A stretch of DNA of 47,057 nucleotides from Mycobacterium sp. (GTDB lineage: Bacteria > Actinomycetota > Actinomycetes > Mycobacteriales > Mycobacteriaceae): NCBI GenBank assembly GCA_023264735.1, contig JAHFVD010000060.1, forward strand, positions 1-47,057, written 5' to 3'. Within the stretch, counting starts at the first letter, position 1; each line of letters starts with the position of its first letter. Both the position numbers and the translations under genes were made by a program. Below the pieces are notes generated by a model that had not been told where the DNA came from, searched no databases, and worked only from the letters and a program-made list of their open reading frames with translations. Below are positions 15,055-22,607 of this stretch, piece by piece.

Positions 15055-16049
15055 TCAGCACACCGGGACAGCTGTGGTCGGCGGGTCGCAGCTGGCTGCC
15101 CCGCGGCGAGGACATCAGCGACCTTGGCTACGCCGCCGGCTGGCGGATGGTGCGAGCTATGCCGGAGTTCGTGGCGCGCAACGCTTTCGACGCCGGTGCC
15201 TGGTATGCGGCACAGGGCGGCGGGCCCGGGCAGCTGCGCAAGAACCTGGCCCGGGTGATCGGCACAACACCTGCCGAGGTGCCGGATTCGCTGGTTCGTG
15301 CTTCGCTGGCCTCTTACGCCCGATATTGGCGGGAGGCATTCCGGTTGCCCACGATGGACCACACGAAATTGGGGCCCCTGCTCGACGAGACCGCGTACGG
15401 CAAGGAACACCTGGAGGCCGCGCTGGCCGCCGGCCGTGGCGCGATCCTCGCGCTGCCGCACAGCGGTAACTGGGACATGGCCGGGGTCTGGCTGGTCCAG
15501 CTCAACGGCACCTTCACCACGGTCGCCGAGCGACTCAAGCCGGAGTCGCTGTACCGGCGGTTCCTCGACTACCGCGAGAGCCTCGGTTTCGAAGTCCTGC
15601 CGCTGACCGGCGGCGAGCGACCCGCCTACGAGGTCCTGGTCGAACGGCTCCAGGCCAATCGGGTGGTCTGCCTGATGGCCGAGCGGGACCTGAGCCGCTC
15701 GGGTGTGCCGGTCGACCTGTTCGGCGAGGCCACCCGGATGCCTGCCGGCTCGGCCAAGCTGGCGTTGGACACCGGCGCCGCGCTGATACCGGTGCACTCC
15801 TGGTACACCGACGACGGCTGGGTGGTCGACCTCTACCCGGAGCTGGACTGCTCCAGCGGCGACGTCGGTGTCATCACCCAAGCGCTGGCCGACCGGTTCG
15901 GCGCGAATATCGCTGAGCATCCTGAGGATTGGCACATGCTGCAGCCGCAATGGCTGGCCGACCTTTCCGACGAAAAGCGTGCCCGCCTCGGGGATGAGGG
16001 CGGGGTTCGGCGGGCAGGAGCGCAGCGACCGGGGGATGACACAGCCTGA
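15051..16049 (+). CDS. patA: Phosphatidylinositol mannoside acyltransferase PatA
   Basis: The 332-residue membrane-associated acyltransferase belongs to the LpxL/HtrB-like group. LPHSGNWDMAG contains His137 and MAERDLSRSG contains Glu206, corresponding to the catalytic His/Glu pair known in mycobacterial PatA. It transfers palmitate to the mannose of PIM1/PIM2 on the inner leaflet. GTG 15051 overlaps the pgsA stop. The last 15 residues (VRRAGAQRPGDDTA) are encoded by the junction repeat 16007-16030, which explains its extra length over the 316-residue M. tuberculosis protein. Confidence 0.94.
   Translation: MISTPGQLWSAGRSWLPRGEDISDLGYAAGWRMVRAMPEFVARNAFDAGAWYAAQGGGPGQLRKNLARVIGTTPAEVPDSLVRASLASYARYWREAFRLPTMDHTKLGPLLDETAYGKEHLEAALAAGRGAILALPHSGNWDMAGVWLVQLNGTFTTVAERLKPESLYRRFLDYRESLGFEVLPLTGGERPAYEVLVERLQANRVVCLMAERDLSRSGVPVDLFGEATRMPAGSAKLALDTGAALIPVHSWYTDDGWVVDLYPELDCSSGDVGVITQALADRFGANIAEHPEDWHMLQPQWLADLSDEKRARLGDEGGVRRAGAQRPGDDTA
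16007..16037 (+). repeat. Junction repeat, copy B
   Basis: Bases 16007-16030 match copy A (6491-6514) in all 24 positions and continue GGGGGATGAC. The repeat codes for the C-terminal tail of PatA and ends 12 bases before the pimA ATG. Confidence 0.75.
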
Positions 16050-17239
16050 TGCGGATCGGCATGGTCTGCCCGTACTCGTTCGACGTGCCCGGCGGGGTGC
16101 AGTCGCACATCCTGCAGCTGGCCGAGGTGATGCGGGCCCGCGGCCACGAGGTCAGCGTGCTGGCGCCGTCGTCGCCGCATGTGGAGCTGCCCGACTACGT
16201 CGTCTCCGGCGGCAAGGCGGTGCCGATTCCCTACAACGGCTCGGTCGCGCGGCTGCGGTTCGGCCCGGCCACCCACCGCCAGGTGAAGAAATGGCTCATA
16301 CAGGGTGAGTTTGATGTACTGCATCTGCACGAGCCCAACGCGCCCAGCCTGTCGATGCTGGCGCTGCAGGCCGCGGAAGGCCCGATCGTGGCGACGTTTC
16401 ACACCTCGACCACAAAGTCGTTGACGCTCAGCGTGTTTCAGGGCATTCTGCGGCCCTATCACGAAAAGATCATCGGCCGGATCGCGGTGTCCGACCTGGC
16501 CCGCCGGTGGCAGATGGAAGCCCTGGGTTCCGATGCGGTCGAGATTCCCAACGGTGTCGACGTCGCGGCCCTGAAGTCGGCGCCGCGGCTGGACGGCTAT
16601 CCGCGGCCGGGCAGGACGGTGCTGTTCCTCGGGCGCTTCGACGAGCCGCGTAAAGGTATGGCGGTGTTGGTCGGAGCGCTGCCCACGCTGGTCGAGCGGT
16701 TCGACGACATCGAGATCCTGATCGTCGGGCGCGGCGACGAAGACGAGCTGCGCGAGGAGTGCGGCGAGCTGGCTTCCCATCTGCGCTTCCTCGGCCAGGT
16801 CGACGACGCCGAGAAAGCGGCCGCACTGCGCAGCGCCGACGTCTACTGCGCCCCGCACACCGGCGGGGAGAGCTTCGGCATCGTGCTGGTCGAGGCGATG
16901 GCCGCGGGCACGCCCGTGGTGGCCAGCGACATCGATGCCTTCCGGCGGGTGCTGCTCGACGGCAAGGCGGGTCGGCTGGTTCCGGTCGACGACTCCGAGG
17001 CACTGGCGCACGGACTGATCGAGGTGCTCGACGACGAGGCGCTGCGCAAGCGCTACGTGGCGGCGGCCAATATCGCGGTGCGCCGCTACGACTGGCCGGT
17101 GGTGGCCGACCAGATCATGCGGGTGTACGAGACGGTGGCCGGCGCTGGGGTGAAGGTGCAGGTCGCTGGATCGGCGGGCTGGGGGTACCGCCCGGCCGCA
17201 GGCGAGGGGGAGAGCGAAGCGACCGGGGGAATGACCTGA
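16049..17239 (+). CDS. pimA: Phosphatidylinositol alpha-mannosyltransferase PimA
   Basis: The 396-residue GT-B enzyme (GT4 family) begins MRIGMVCPYSFDVPGGVQSH, the glycine-rich acceptor loop. It has FLGRFDEPRKGM for GDP binding and GGESFGIVLVEAMAAGTPVV, the EX7E donor site. It adds the first mannose from GDP-mannose to PI at the cytoplasmic face, giving PIM1. The stop of patA and its ATG share one base (TGATG). The last residues (GEGESEATGGMT) are encoded by a diverged junction repeat. Confidence 0.96.
   Translation: MRIGMVCPYSFDVPGGVQSHILQLAEVMRARGHEVSVLAPSSPHVELPDYVVSGGKAVPIPYNGSVARLRFGPATHRQVKKWLIQGEFDVLHLHEPNAPSLSMLALQAAEGPIVATFHTSTTKSLTLSVFQGILRPYHEKIIGRIAVSDLARRWQMEALGSDAVEIPNGVDVAALKSAPRLDGYPRPGRTVLFLGRFDEPRKGMAVLVGALPTLVERFDDIEILIVGRGDEDELREECGELASHLRFLGQVDDAEKAAALRSADVYCAPHTGGESFGIVLVEAMAAGTPVVASDIDAFRRVLLDGKAGRLVPVDDSEALAHGLIEVLDDEALRKRYVAAANIAVRRYDWPVVADQIMRVYETVAGAGVKVQVAGSAGWGYRPAAGEGESEATGGMT
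17211..17235 (+). repeat. Junction repeat, diverged copy C
   Basis: GGCGAGGGGGAGAGCGAAGC followed by GACCGGGGGAATGAC matches the 3' half of copy B with one substitution in GAGCG(C/A)AGCGACC and one inserted A. It encodes the end of PimA and provides GGGGGA just before the Nudix ATG. Confidence 0.6.
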
Positions 17240-17240
17240 G

Positions 17241-18281
17241 ATGGGGTGGCCGCTGTACTGGGTGTTGACCGCGGTGCTGATCGTCGGGCTGGTCGTGAGC
17301 GCGCTGCTGGCGCTGCAGACCGCCAACCGGCTGGACCGCCTGCATATCCGCTACGACCTGTCCTGGCAGGCGCTGGACGGTGCGCTGGGCCGGCGCGCTG
17401 TGGTCGCGCGTGCGGTGGCCGCCGACGCCTACCGCGGGCTTCCCGAGGGCAAGCGGCTGGCCGCCCTGGCCGACGCGGCCGAACGCGCACCCAGGTCCGG
17501 CCGCGAAGCGGCCGAGAACGAGCTGTCGGCGGCGCTGGCGACGGTCGACCCGACCTCGATGCCGGTAGCTCTGGTCGCCGAGCTCGCCGATGCCGAGGCC
17601 CGAGTATTGCTCGCCCGCCGGTTCCACAACGACGCCGTTCGCGACACCCTGGCGTTGCGGGAACGCCGCCCGGTCAGATGGCTGCGACTGGGCGGCACCG
17701 CGGCGCTGCCCACCTATTTCGAAATCGCCGAGCGGGCGGGCCCACCGCCGACCGAGGACCCGGATCGGGTGGACCGTCGCACGTCGGCGCGGGTCGTGCT
17801 GCTCGACGAACAGGGCGCCGTACTGCTCTTCTGCGGGTCCGACCCGGCCGTGCCCGGCGGGCTGGCGCCGCGCTGGTGGTTCACCGTCGGTGGTCAGGCG
17901 CTACCGGGGGAGCGGCTGGTCGATGCCGCCGTCCGCGAGATCGCCGAGGAGACCGGGTTGCAGGTGGCGCCGGCCGACATGGTCGGGCCCGTGTGGCGCC
18001 GCGATTCCCTGATCGACTTCAACGGCGCCGTGATTTCCAGCCAGGAGTTCTACTTCGTGCACCGCACAGCCCGGTTCGAACCGGCCGCGGCCGGGCGCAC
18101 GCAGCTGGAGCTGCGGTACATTCACGGCCACCGATGGTGTGACTCCGCCGCGATCGATCAGCTGGCCGCGGGTGGGCAGACGGTGTATCCGCTGCAGCTC
18201 GGTGAGCTGCTCGAGGAAGCCAACCTGCTGGCCGACGGACGTGCCGGCCGGCCGGACACAGAGTTACACCCGATCCGCTGA
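17241..18281 (+). CDS. Membrane-anchored LemA-like/Nudix hydrolase (Rv2609c-like)
   Basis: The 346-residue protein has an N-terminal membrane helix (residues 5-28), a helical region to about 155 that resembles LemA proteins (ARRFHNDAVRDTLALRERRP and the closing PTYFEIAERAG), then a Nudix domain. The Nudix box reads GGQALPGERLVDAAVREI followed by AEETG and is complete, so hydrolase activity is likely. The substrate is unknown. ATG 17241 is one base after the pimA stop. It ends the thrS operon; cleaning up nucleotide-sugar or lipid pyrophosphates would fit, by inference. Confidence 0.88.
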   Translation: MGWPLYWVLTAVLIVGLVVSALLALQTANRLDRLHIRYDLSWQALDGALGRRAVVARAVAADAYRGLPEGKRLAALADAAERAPRSGREAAENELSAALATVDPTSMPVALVAELADAEARVLLARRFHNDAVRDTLALRERRPVRWLRLGGTAALPTYFEIAERAGPPPTEDPDRVDRRTSARVVLLDEQGAVLLFCGSDPAVPGGLAPRWWFTVGGQALPGERLVDAAVREIAEETGLQVAPADMVGPVWRRDSLIDFNGAVISSQEFYFVHRTARFEPAAAGRTQLELRYIHGHRWCDSAAIDQLAAGGQTVYPLQLGELLEEANLLADGRAGRPDTELHPIR

Positions 18282-18361
18282 ACGCCGAACATCGCACAGC
18301 GGAGATATTCAGTTTGGACTAGCCCTTTAGACTGGATCCGTATCAAACGAAGGGATTGACA

Positions 18362-19270
18362 GTGGATACCAACGGCTCGGGTAGCCCCGCGCAGACCGGT
18401 ACCGCTCGGGTCAAGCGCGGCATGGCGGAGATGCTCAAGGGCGGCGTCATCATGGATGTCGTCACCCCCGAGCAGGCGCGCATCGCCGAGGGCGCCGGAG
18501 CAGTGGCCGTCATGGCGCTGGAACGCGTCCCGGCTGACATCCGCGCGCAGGGTGGCGTCGCCCGAATGAGCGACCCCGATCTGATCGAGGGCATCATCGC
18601 GGCGGTCACAATCCCAGTGATGGCCAAGGCCCGCATCGGGCACTTTGTCGAGGCACAGATCCTGCAGAGCCTCGGCGTGGACTATGTCGACGAGTCCGAG
18701 GTGCTGACCCCCGCCGACTACACCCACCACATCGACAAGTGGAAGTTCACGATTCCGTTCGTGTGCGGGGCCACCAACCTGGGCGAGGCGCTGCGCCGCA
18801 TCACCGAGGGCGCGGCGATGATCCGCTCCAAGGGTGAAGCCGGCACCGGCGACGTCTCCAACGCGACCACCCACATGCGGCAGATCGGCGGAGAGATCCG
18901 ACGGCTGTCGTCACTGTCCGAGGACGAGCTCTACGTCGCCGCCAAGGAACTGCAGGCGCCCTACGACTTGGTCGTGGAGGTGGCCCGGGCGGGCAAGCTG
19001 CCGGTGACGCTGTTCACCGCGGGCGGTATCGCCACCCCGGCCGACGCCGCGATGATGATGCAGCTCGGCGCCGAGGGCGTCTTCGTCGGTTCAGGCATCT
19101 TCAAGTCCGGTGACCCCGCCGTGCGGGCCGCCGCCATCGTCAAGGCCACCACCTTCTTCGACGACCCCGATGTGTTGGCGCGGGTGTCGCGGGGGCTGGG
19201 CGAGCCCATGGTCGGAATCAACGTGGAGGAGATCGCGGAGCCGCACCGACTCGCTCAGCGCGGTTGGTAG
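18362..19270 (+). CDS. pdxS: Pyridoxal 5'-phosphate synthase lyase subunit PdxS
   Basis: The 302-residue TIM-barrel enzyme condenses ribose 5-phosphate, glyceraldehyde 3-phosphate and ammonia to PLP. Visible hallmarks are VKRGMAEMLKGGVIMDVV, DIRAQGGVARMSDP, the catalytic Lys in MAKARIGHFVEAQIL, and SKGEAGTGDV. GTG 18362 is chosen because AAGGGA is 6 bases upstream; an in-frame TTG lies at 18356. A TAGACT box (18329-18334) is a possible -10 element. It is followed by tesB and pdxT, as in M. tuberculosis. Confidence 0.97.
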   Translation: MDTNGSGSPAQTGTARVKRGMAEMLKGGVIMDVVTPEQARIAEGAGAVAVMALERVPADIRAQGGVARMSDPDLIEGIIAAVTIPVMAKARIGHFVEAQILQSLGVDYVDESEVLTPADYTHHIDKWKFTIPFVCGATNLGEALRRITEGAAMIRSKGEAGTGDVSNATTHMRQIGGEIRRLSSLSEDELYVAAKELQAPYDLVVEVARAGKLPVTLFTAGGIATPADAAMMMQLGAEGVFVGSGIFKSGDPAVRAAAIVKATTFFDDPDVLARVSRGLGEPMVGINVEEIAEPHRLAQRGW

Positions 19271-19275
19271 AACAG

Positions 19276-20118
19276 GTGGCGATCGAAGAGATCCTCGATC
19301 TGGAGCAGCTCGAGGTCAACATCTACCGCGGTCAGGTGTTCAGCCCCGAATCCGGTTTCCTGCAGCGCACTTTCGGCGGCCACGTCGCGGGGCAGTCCCT
19401 GGTGTCGGCCGTCCGCACGGTCGACCCCACGTTCCAGGTGCACTCGTTGCACGGCTACTTCCTGCGGCCCGGCGACGCCACCGCCCCGGCGGTGTACACC
19501 GTGGAGCGGCTGCGCGACGGCGGATCGTTCGTCACCCGCCGGGTCAACGCGATCCAGCACGGCGAGACCATCTTCTCGATGTCGGCGTCGTTCCAGAAGG
19601 ACCAGAGTGGTATCGAGCACCAGGATGCGATGCCCGCCGCGCCGCCGCCCGACGACCTGCCCGGGTTCATCTCCAAGGGCGGGGTGTTCGACGACGCGGG
19701 CTTCTCGCAGTTCGCCGAATGGGACGTCCGCATCGTGCCGCGCGGCGAGGTGGCCCGCCTGCCGGGCAAGGCCTCCCAACAGCAGGTGTGGTTCAAGCAC
19801 AAGGACCCGCTGCCCGACGATTACGTGCTGCACATCTGCGCGCTGGCCTACATGAGCGATCTCACGCTGCTCGGCTCCGCACAGGTCAACCACCCCGAGG
19901 AGCGCAAACACCTCAATGTCGCCTCGCTGGATCACGCCATGTGGTTCATGCGGCCGTTCCGGGCCGACGAATGGCTGCTCTACGACCAGTCCTCGCCGTC
20001 GGCGTGCGGCGGCCGGTCGCTGACCCAGGGCGAGATCTTCAATCAGTACGGCGAGATGGTCGCGGCCGTCATGCAGGAGGGGCTGACGCGCTACAAGCGC
20101 GGATACACCGGACCATGA
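19276..20118 (+). CDS. tesB: Acyl-CoA thioesterase II (TesB2-like)
   Basis: The 280-residue enzyme has two hotdog repeats: FLQRTFGGHVAGQSLVSAVR and VHSLHGYFLRPGD in the first, then LDHAMWFMRPFRADEWLLYD with the catalytic Asp, and SACGGRSLTQGEIF. It hydrolyses medium to long acyl-CoA. The start is GTG 19276, giving the N-terminus typical of the family (IEEILDLEQLEVNIYRG). A TTG at 19264, overlapping the pdxS stop, is an alternative. Why a thioesterase sits between the two PLP synthase subunits is unclear, but the order is conserved in mycobacteria. Confidence 0.93.
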   Translation: MAIEEILDLEQLEVNIYRGQVFSPESGFLQRTFGGHVAGQSLVSAVRTVDPTFQVHSLHGYFLRPGDATAPAVYTVERLRDGGSFVTRRVNAIQHGETIFSMSASFQKDQSGIEHQDAMPAAPPPDDLPGFISKGGVFDDAGFSQFAEWDVRIVPRGEVARLPGKASQQQVWFKHKDPLPDDYVLHICALAYMSDLTLLGSAQVNHPEERKHLNVASLDHAMWFMRPFRADEWLLYDQSSPSACGGRSLTQGEIFNQYGEMVAAVMQEGLTRYKRGYTGP

Positions 20119-20708
20119 ACGTGCGGGTGGGCGTGCTGGCATTACAGGGCGACACCCGCGAGCACCTGGCGGCCCTGCGTGAGGCGGGTGCCGAGGTGTG
20201 CACGGTGCGCCGCCGCAGTGAACTCGACACGGTCGACGCCCTGGTGATCCCCGGTGGCGAATCGACGACGATGAGCCACCTGCTGCGCGAATTCGAGTTG
20301 CTCGAGCCACTGCGGCAACGTCTGGCCGGCGGCATGCCGGCCTATGGTTCGTGCGCGGGGATGATCCTGCTGGCCACCGAGATCCTCGACGCCGGTGCTC
20401 CCGGCCGCGAGGCGGTGCCGCTCGGTGGAATCGATATGACGGTGCGGCGCAATGCCTTTGGACGCCAGGTGGACTCCTTCGAGGGCGATATCGCCTTCGA
20501 GGGGCTGGATGGACCCGCGCATGCGGTCTTCATCCGGGCGCCCTGGGTGGAACGGGTCGGGCCGCAGGTGCGGGTGCTGGCCCGCGCCGACGACCACATC
20601 GTGGCGGTGCGGCAGGGCGCAGTGCTGGCCACCGCGTTTCACCCCGAGATGACCGGCGATCGCCGGGTGCACAAGCTGTTCGTCGACATCGTCGCCGCGG
20701 GGGACTGA
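20115..20708 (+). CDS. pdxT: Pyridoxal 5'-phosphate synthase glutaminase subunit PdxT
   Basis: The 197-residue class I glutamine amidotransferase supplies ammonia to PdxS. The oxyanion segment PGGEST (47-52), the nucleophile Cys80 in YGSCAGMI, and His176/Glu178 in FHPEMTGD complete the triad. Length is normal. ATG 20115 overlaps the tesB stop. Only 4 bases separate its stop from that of the convergent monooxygenase, with no terminator between them. Confidence 0.97.
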   Translation: MNVRVGVLALQGDTREHLAALREAGAEVCTVRRRSELDTVDALVIPGGESTTMSHLLREFELLEPLRQRLAGGMPAYGSCAGMILLATEILDAGAPGREAVPLGGIDMTVRRNAFGRQVDSFEGDIAFEGLDGPAHAVFIRAPWVERVGPQVRVLARADDHIVAVRQGAVLATAFHPEMTGDRRVHKLFVDIVAAGD

Positions 20709-20712
20709 CGCC

Positions 20713-21819
20713 CTACCGAGTCAGCGCGCTCAACCGGCTGTTGCGCGCGTCAATCTCCTGCCGGGTGGCGGGCACCAGGCCGTCGCCGCCCGGGCCCGCG
20801 GTGCCCTGCGCATAGGTGACGTGCGGGAGCTGCTCACCCTCGTACTGGTCGAACGCCGCGGCGACATCGTGTGGGTGATCGCGCAGCGCCTCGGCGAGCA
20901 ACCAGGCGCCGGTCATGGCCAGGCTGGTGCCACGGCCGGACAGCGGGGACGCGCAGTACGCGGAATCCCCGACCAGCACGACGCGGCCCTGATGCCACGT
21001 CGGCATGTGAATCTGGCTGACCGAGTCGAAGTAGAGCTCGGCGTCGCTGACGGCCGCATCGAGTAGTTCGGGGATCTTCCACTCGTCATGGCCGGCGAAG
21101 GCGTCGACCAGAAGCTGCTTCTGCGCGGCCAGGTCGTGGTAGTCGTAGTCGATCCACGGCGAACGAAACATGAACACCCCCAACGCTTTATCGCGATACG
21201 CCGCAATACCGGCCATCCGGCCCGGGATGTTGTACATCGGGTTGCGGCGGTCGGGTTGGGCGTAGTTCGGCAGATCGGCCAGCGCCACATAGAAGCCGAG
21301 GTGTCGCATGAACTGATTCTCCGGGCCGAAGACCAGACCACGAGTGGCGGAGTGCATGCCGTCGGCGCCGACGACGATGTCGTAGCGCCCGTGCTTGCCG
21401 GAGGCGAATCGGACGTCCACGCCGTCGCCGTCGTCGTGAAGCTCGGCGATGGAGTCGTCGAACGTCAGCGTTGTCGCCGGGCCGAGCGCGTCCCGCAGAA
21501 CCCGGGCGAGATCCTCGCGGGCAATCTCGGTGTCGTCGGGGGAGTCGTTGAACTCCGCGTCGGGCAGCTCGGCGATTGTCGCGCCGGCGGCATCGACGAA
21601 CTGGATGCGTTCACTCATGTCCACCCGGTGGTCGCGAATCGCGTCGAGCACTCCCATCTTGTCGGCGACCGTGAGCGCCTCACCGCGGATGTCGATCGGA
21701 GATCCGTTGACGCGTAGATGGGTCGCTCGTTCGACGAGGGTGACGTCGTGGCCGGCCGCGCCGAGGGTGATACCGGTGCTCAGACCGGCCATACCTGCCC
21801 CGGAAACCAGAATGCGCAT
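20713..21819 (-). CDS. FAD-dependent monooxygenase (PHBH/aromatic hydroxylase type)
   Basis: The 368-residue flavoprotein has the N-terminal ADP-binding GAGMAGLSTGITLGAAG, the DG motif VVGADGMHSATRG and the GD motif VLVGDSAYCASPLSGRGTS. These mark group A flavin hydroxylases, which include tetracycline-modifying and rifampicin monooxygenases as well as aromatic hydroxylases. It lies divergent to a TetR regulator with a shared operator. The substrate may be the TetR ligand; whether this is detoxification or catabolism cannot be told. GGAAGGAG precedes the ATG. Confidence 0.9.
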   Translation of the reverse strand: MRILVSGAGMAGLSTGITLGAAGHDVTLVERATHLRVNGSPIDIRGEALTVADKMGVLDAIRDHRVDMSERIQFVDAAGATIAELPDAEFNDSPDDTEIAREDLARVLRDALGPATTLTFDDSIAELHDDGDGVDVRFASGKHGRYDIVVGADGMHSATRGLVFGPENQFMRHLGFYVALADLPNYAQPDRRNPMYNIPGRMAGIAAYRDKALGVFMFRSPWIDYDYHDLAAQKQLLVDAFAGHDEWKIPELLDAAVSDAELYFDSVSQIHMPTWHQGRVVLVGDSAYCASPLSGRGTSLAMTGAWLLAEALRDHPHDVAAAFDQYEGEQLPHVTYAQGTAGPGGDGLVPATRQEIDARNSRLSALTR

Positions 21820-21838
21820 GCCTGGTCGCTCCTTCCGT

Positions 21839-21859
21839 TAAGATACAAACCGTCTCTTA
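21839..21859 (+). promoter_or_regulatory. Operator TAAGATAC-N5-GTCTCTTA between monooxygenase and TetR
   Basis: Two 8-base half-sites match at 7 of 8 positions in inverted orientation with a 5-base centre. On the minus strand the left arm contains TATCTT, a TANNNT -10 box for the monooxygenase, so binding would block its transcription. A third half-site TCTCTTA is at 21894-21900 inside the TetR start. Confidence 0.6.
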
Positions 21860-21890
21860 CGGACCGTAGCCCAATTATTTAGGAAACGCA

Positions 21891-22502
21891 ATGTCTCTTA
21901 AGGAGGACGCGCCGCCGCAGCGCCGCCGCGGTGAGGTGCTGGAGAAGGCGCTGTTGGATGCCGCGTGGGCGGAGCTGACCGAGACCGGATACGACGATCT
22001 GACCATCGATGCGGTCGCGACGCGTGCGGGCACCAGCCGTGCCGTGCTCTACCGCCGGTGGCCCAGCAAACAGGATTTGGTGCTGGCGACATTGCTGCAC
22101 CACGTGAAATCGGATGCTGTCCCGATGCCGAACACCGGGTCGTTGCGCGGGGATGTCGTTGCGCTGCTGACGGCGGCGAACGAGCTACGGCTCCGAACGG
22201 CCATCTTGGTGTTCACCCGGCTCGGCGGCTTCTATCGAGACGCCGATACCAACCTCGCCGAACTCGCTGCAGTCGTCCAGGGCGATCGGGCCACGATGAT
22301 CGACGACATCATCGAGCAGGCCGTTGCGCGCGGCGAGGTCCAACCTGGCCAGGTCAGCGAGCGGGTGGCGCGGGTGCCGGTCGAATTGTTCCGCTACGAG
22401 CTCATGGTGCGGCTGCAGCCCGTTCCCGACGATGTGATCGAGGGGATCGTCGACGACGTGTTTCTCCCTCTGGTCCACCTCGGCGCTCGCCGCAGTGACT
22501 GA
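21891..22502 (+). CDS. TetR family regulator of the FAD monooxygenase
   Basis: The 203-residue repressor has an N-terminal HTH: DAAWAELTETGYDDLTIDAV, TRAGTSRAVLYRRWPSKQDL. The C-domain resembles the TetR_C_11/16 type (HVKSDAVPMPNTGSLRGDV), common in regulators of drug-modifying enzymes and pumps. GGAAACGCAATG gives a ribosome site. Divergence from the monooxygenase across a 71-base gap with one operator indicates local repression and self-control. Confidence 0.9.
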   Translation: MSLKEDAPPQRRRGEVLEKALLDAAWAELTETGYDDLTIDAVATRAGTSRAVLYRRWPSKQDLVLATLLHHVKSDAVPMPNTGSLRGDVVALLTAANELRLRTAILVFTRLGGFYRDADTNLAELAAVVQGDRATMIDDIIEQAVARGEVQPGQVSERVARVPVELFRYELMVRLQPVPDDVIEGIVDDVFLPLVHLGARRSD

Positions 22503-22607
22503 CCTGCACAAAAGCGATGAGTAGGAACCGCCGGTACCGGGTATCTTTCCCGGCGAAGAGGGTACGTCAGTCACCGGCGCAGGCTTCTACGACGGAGTGG
22601 ATCAACG

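Noticed and set aside
19110..20708. Start of pdxT extended far upstream in frame
   Set aside because: The extension is antisense-like shadow of tesB; the true PdxT begins at ATG 20115 with the family N-terminus.
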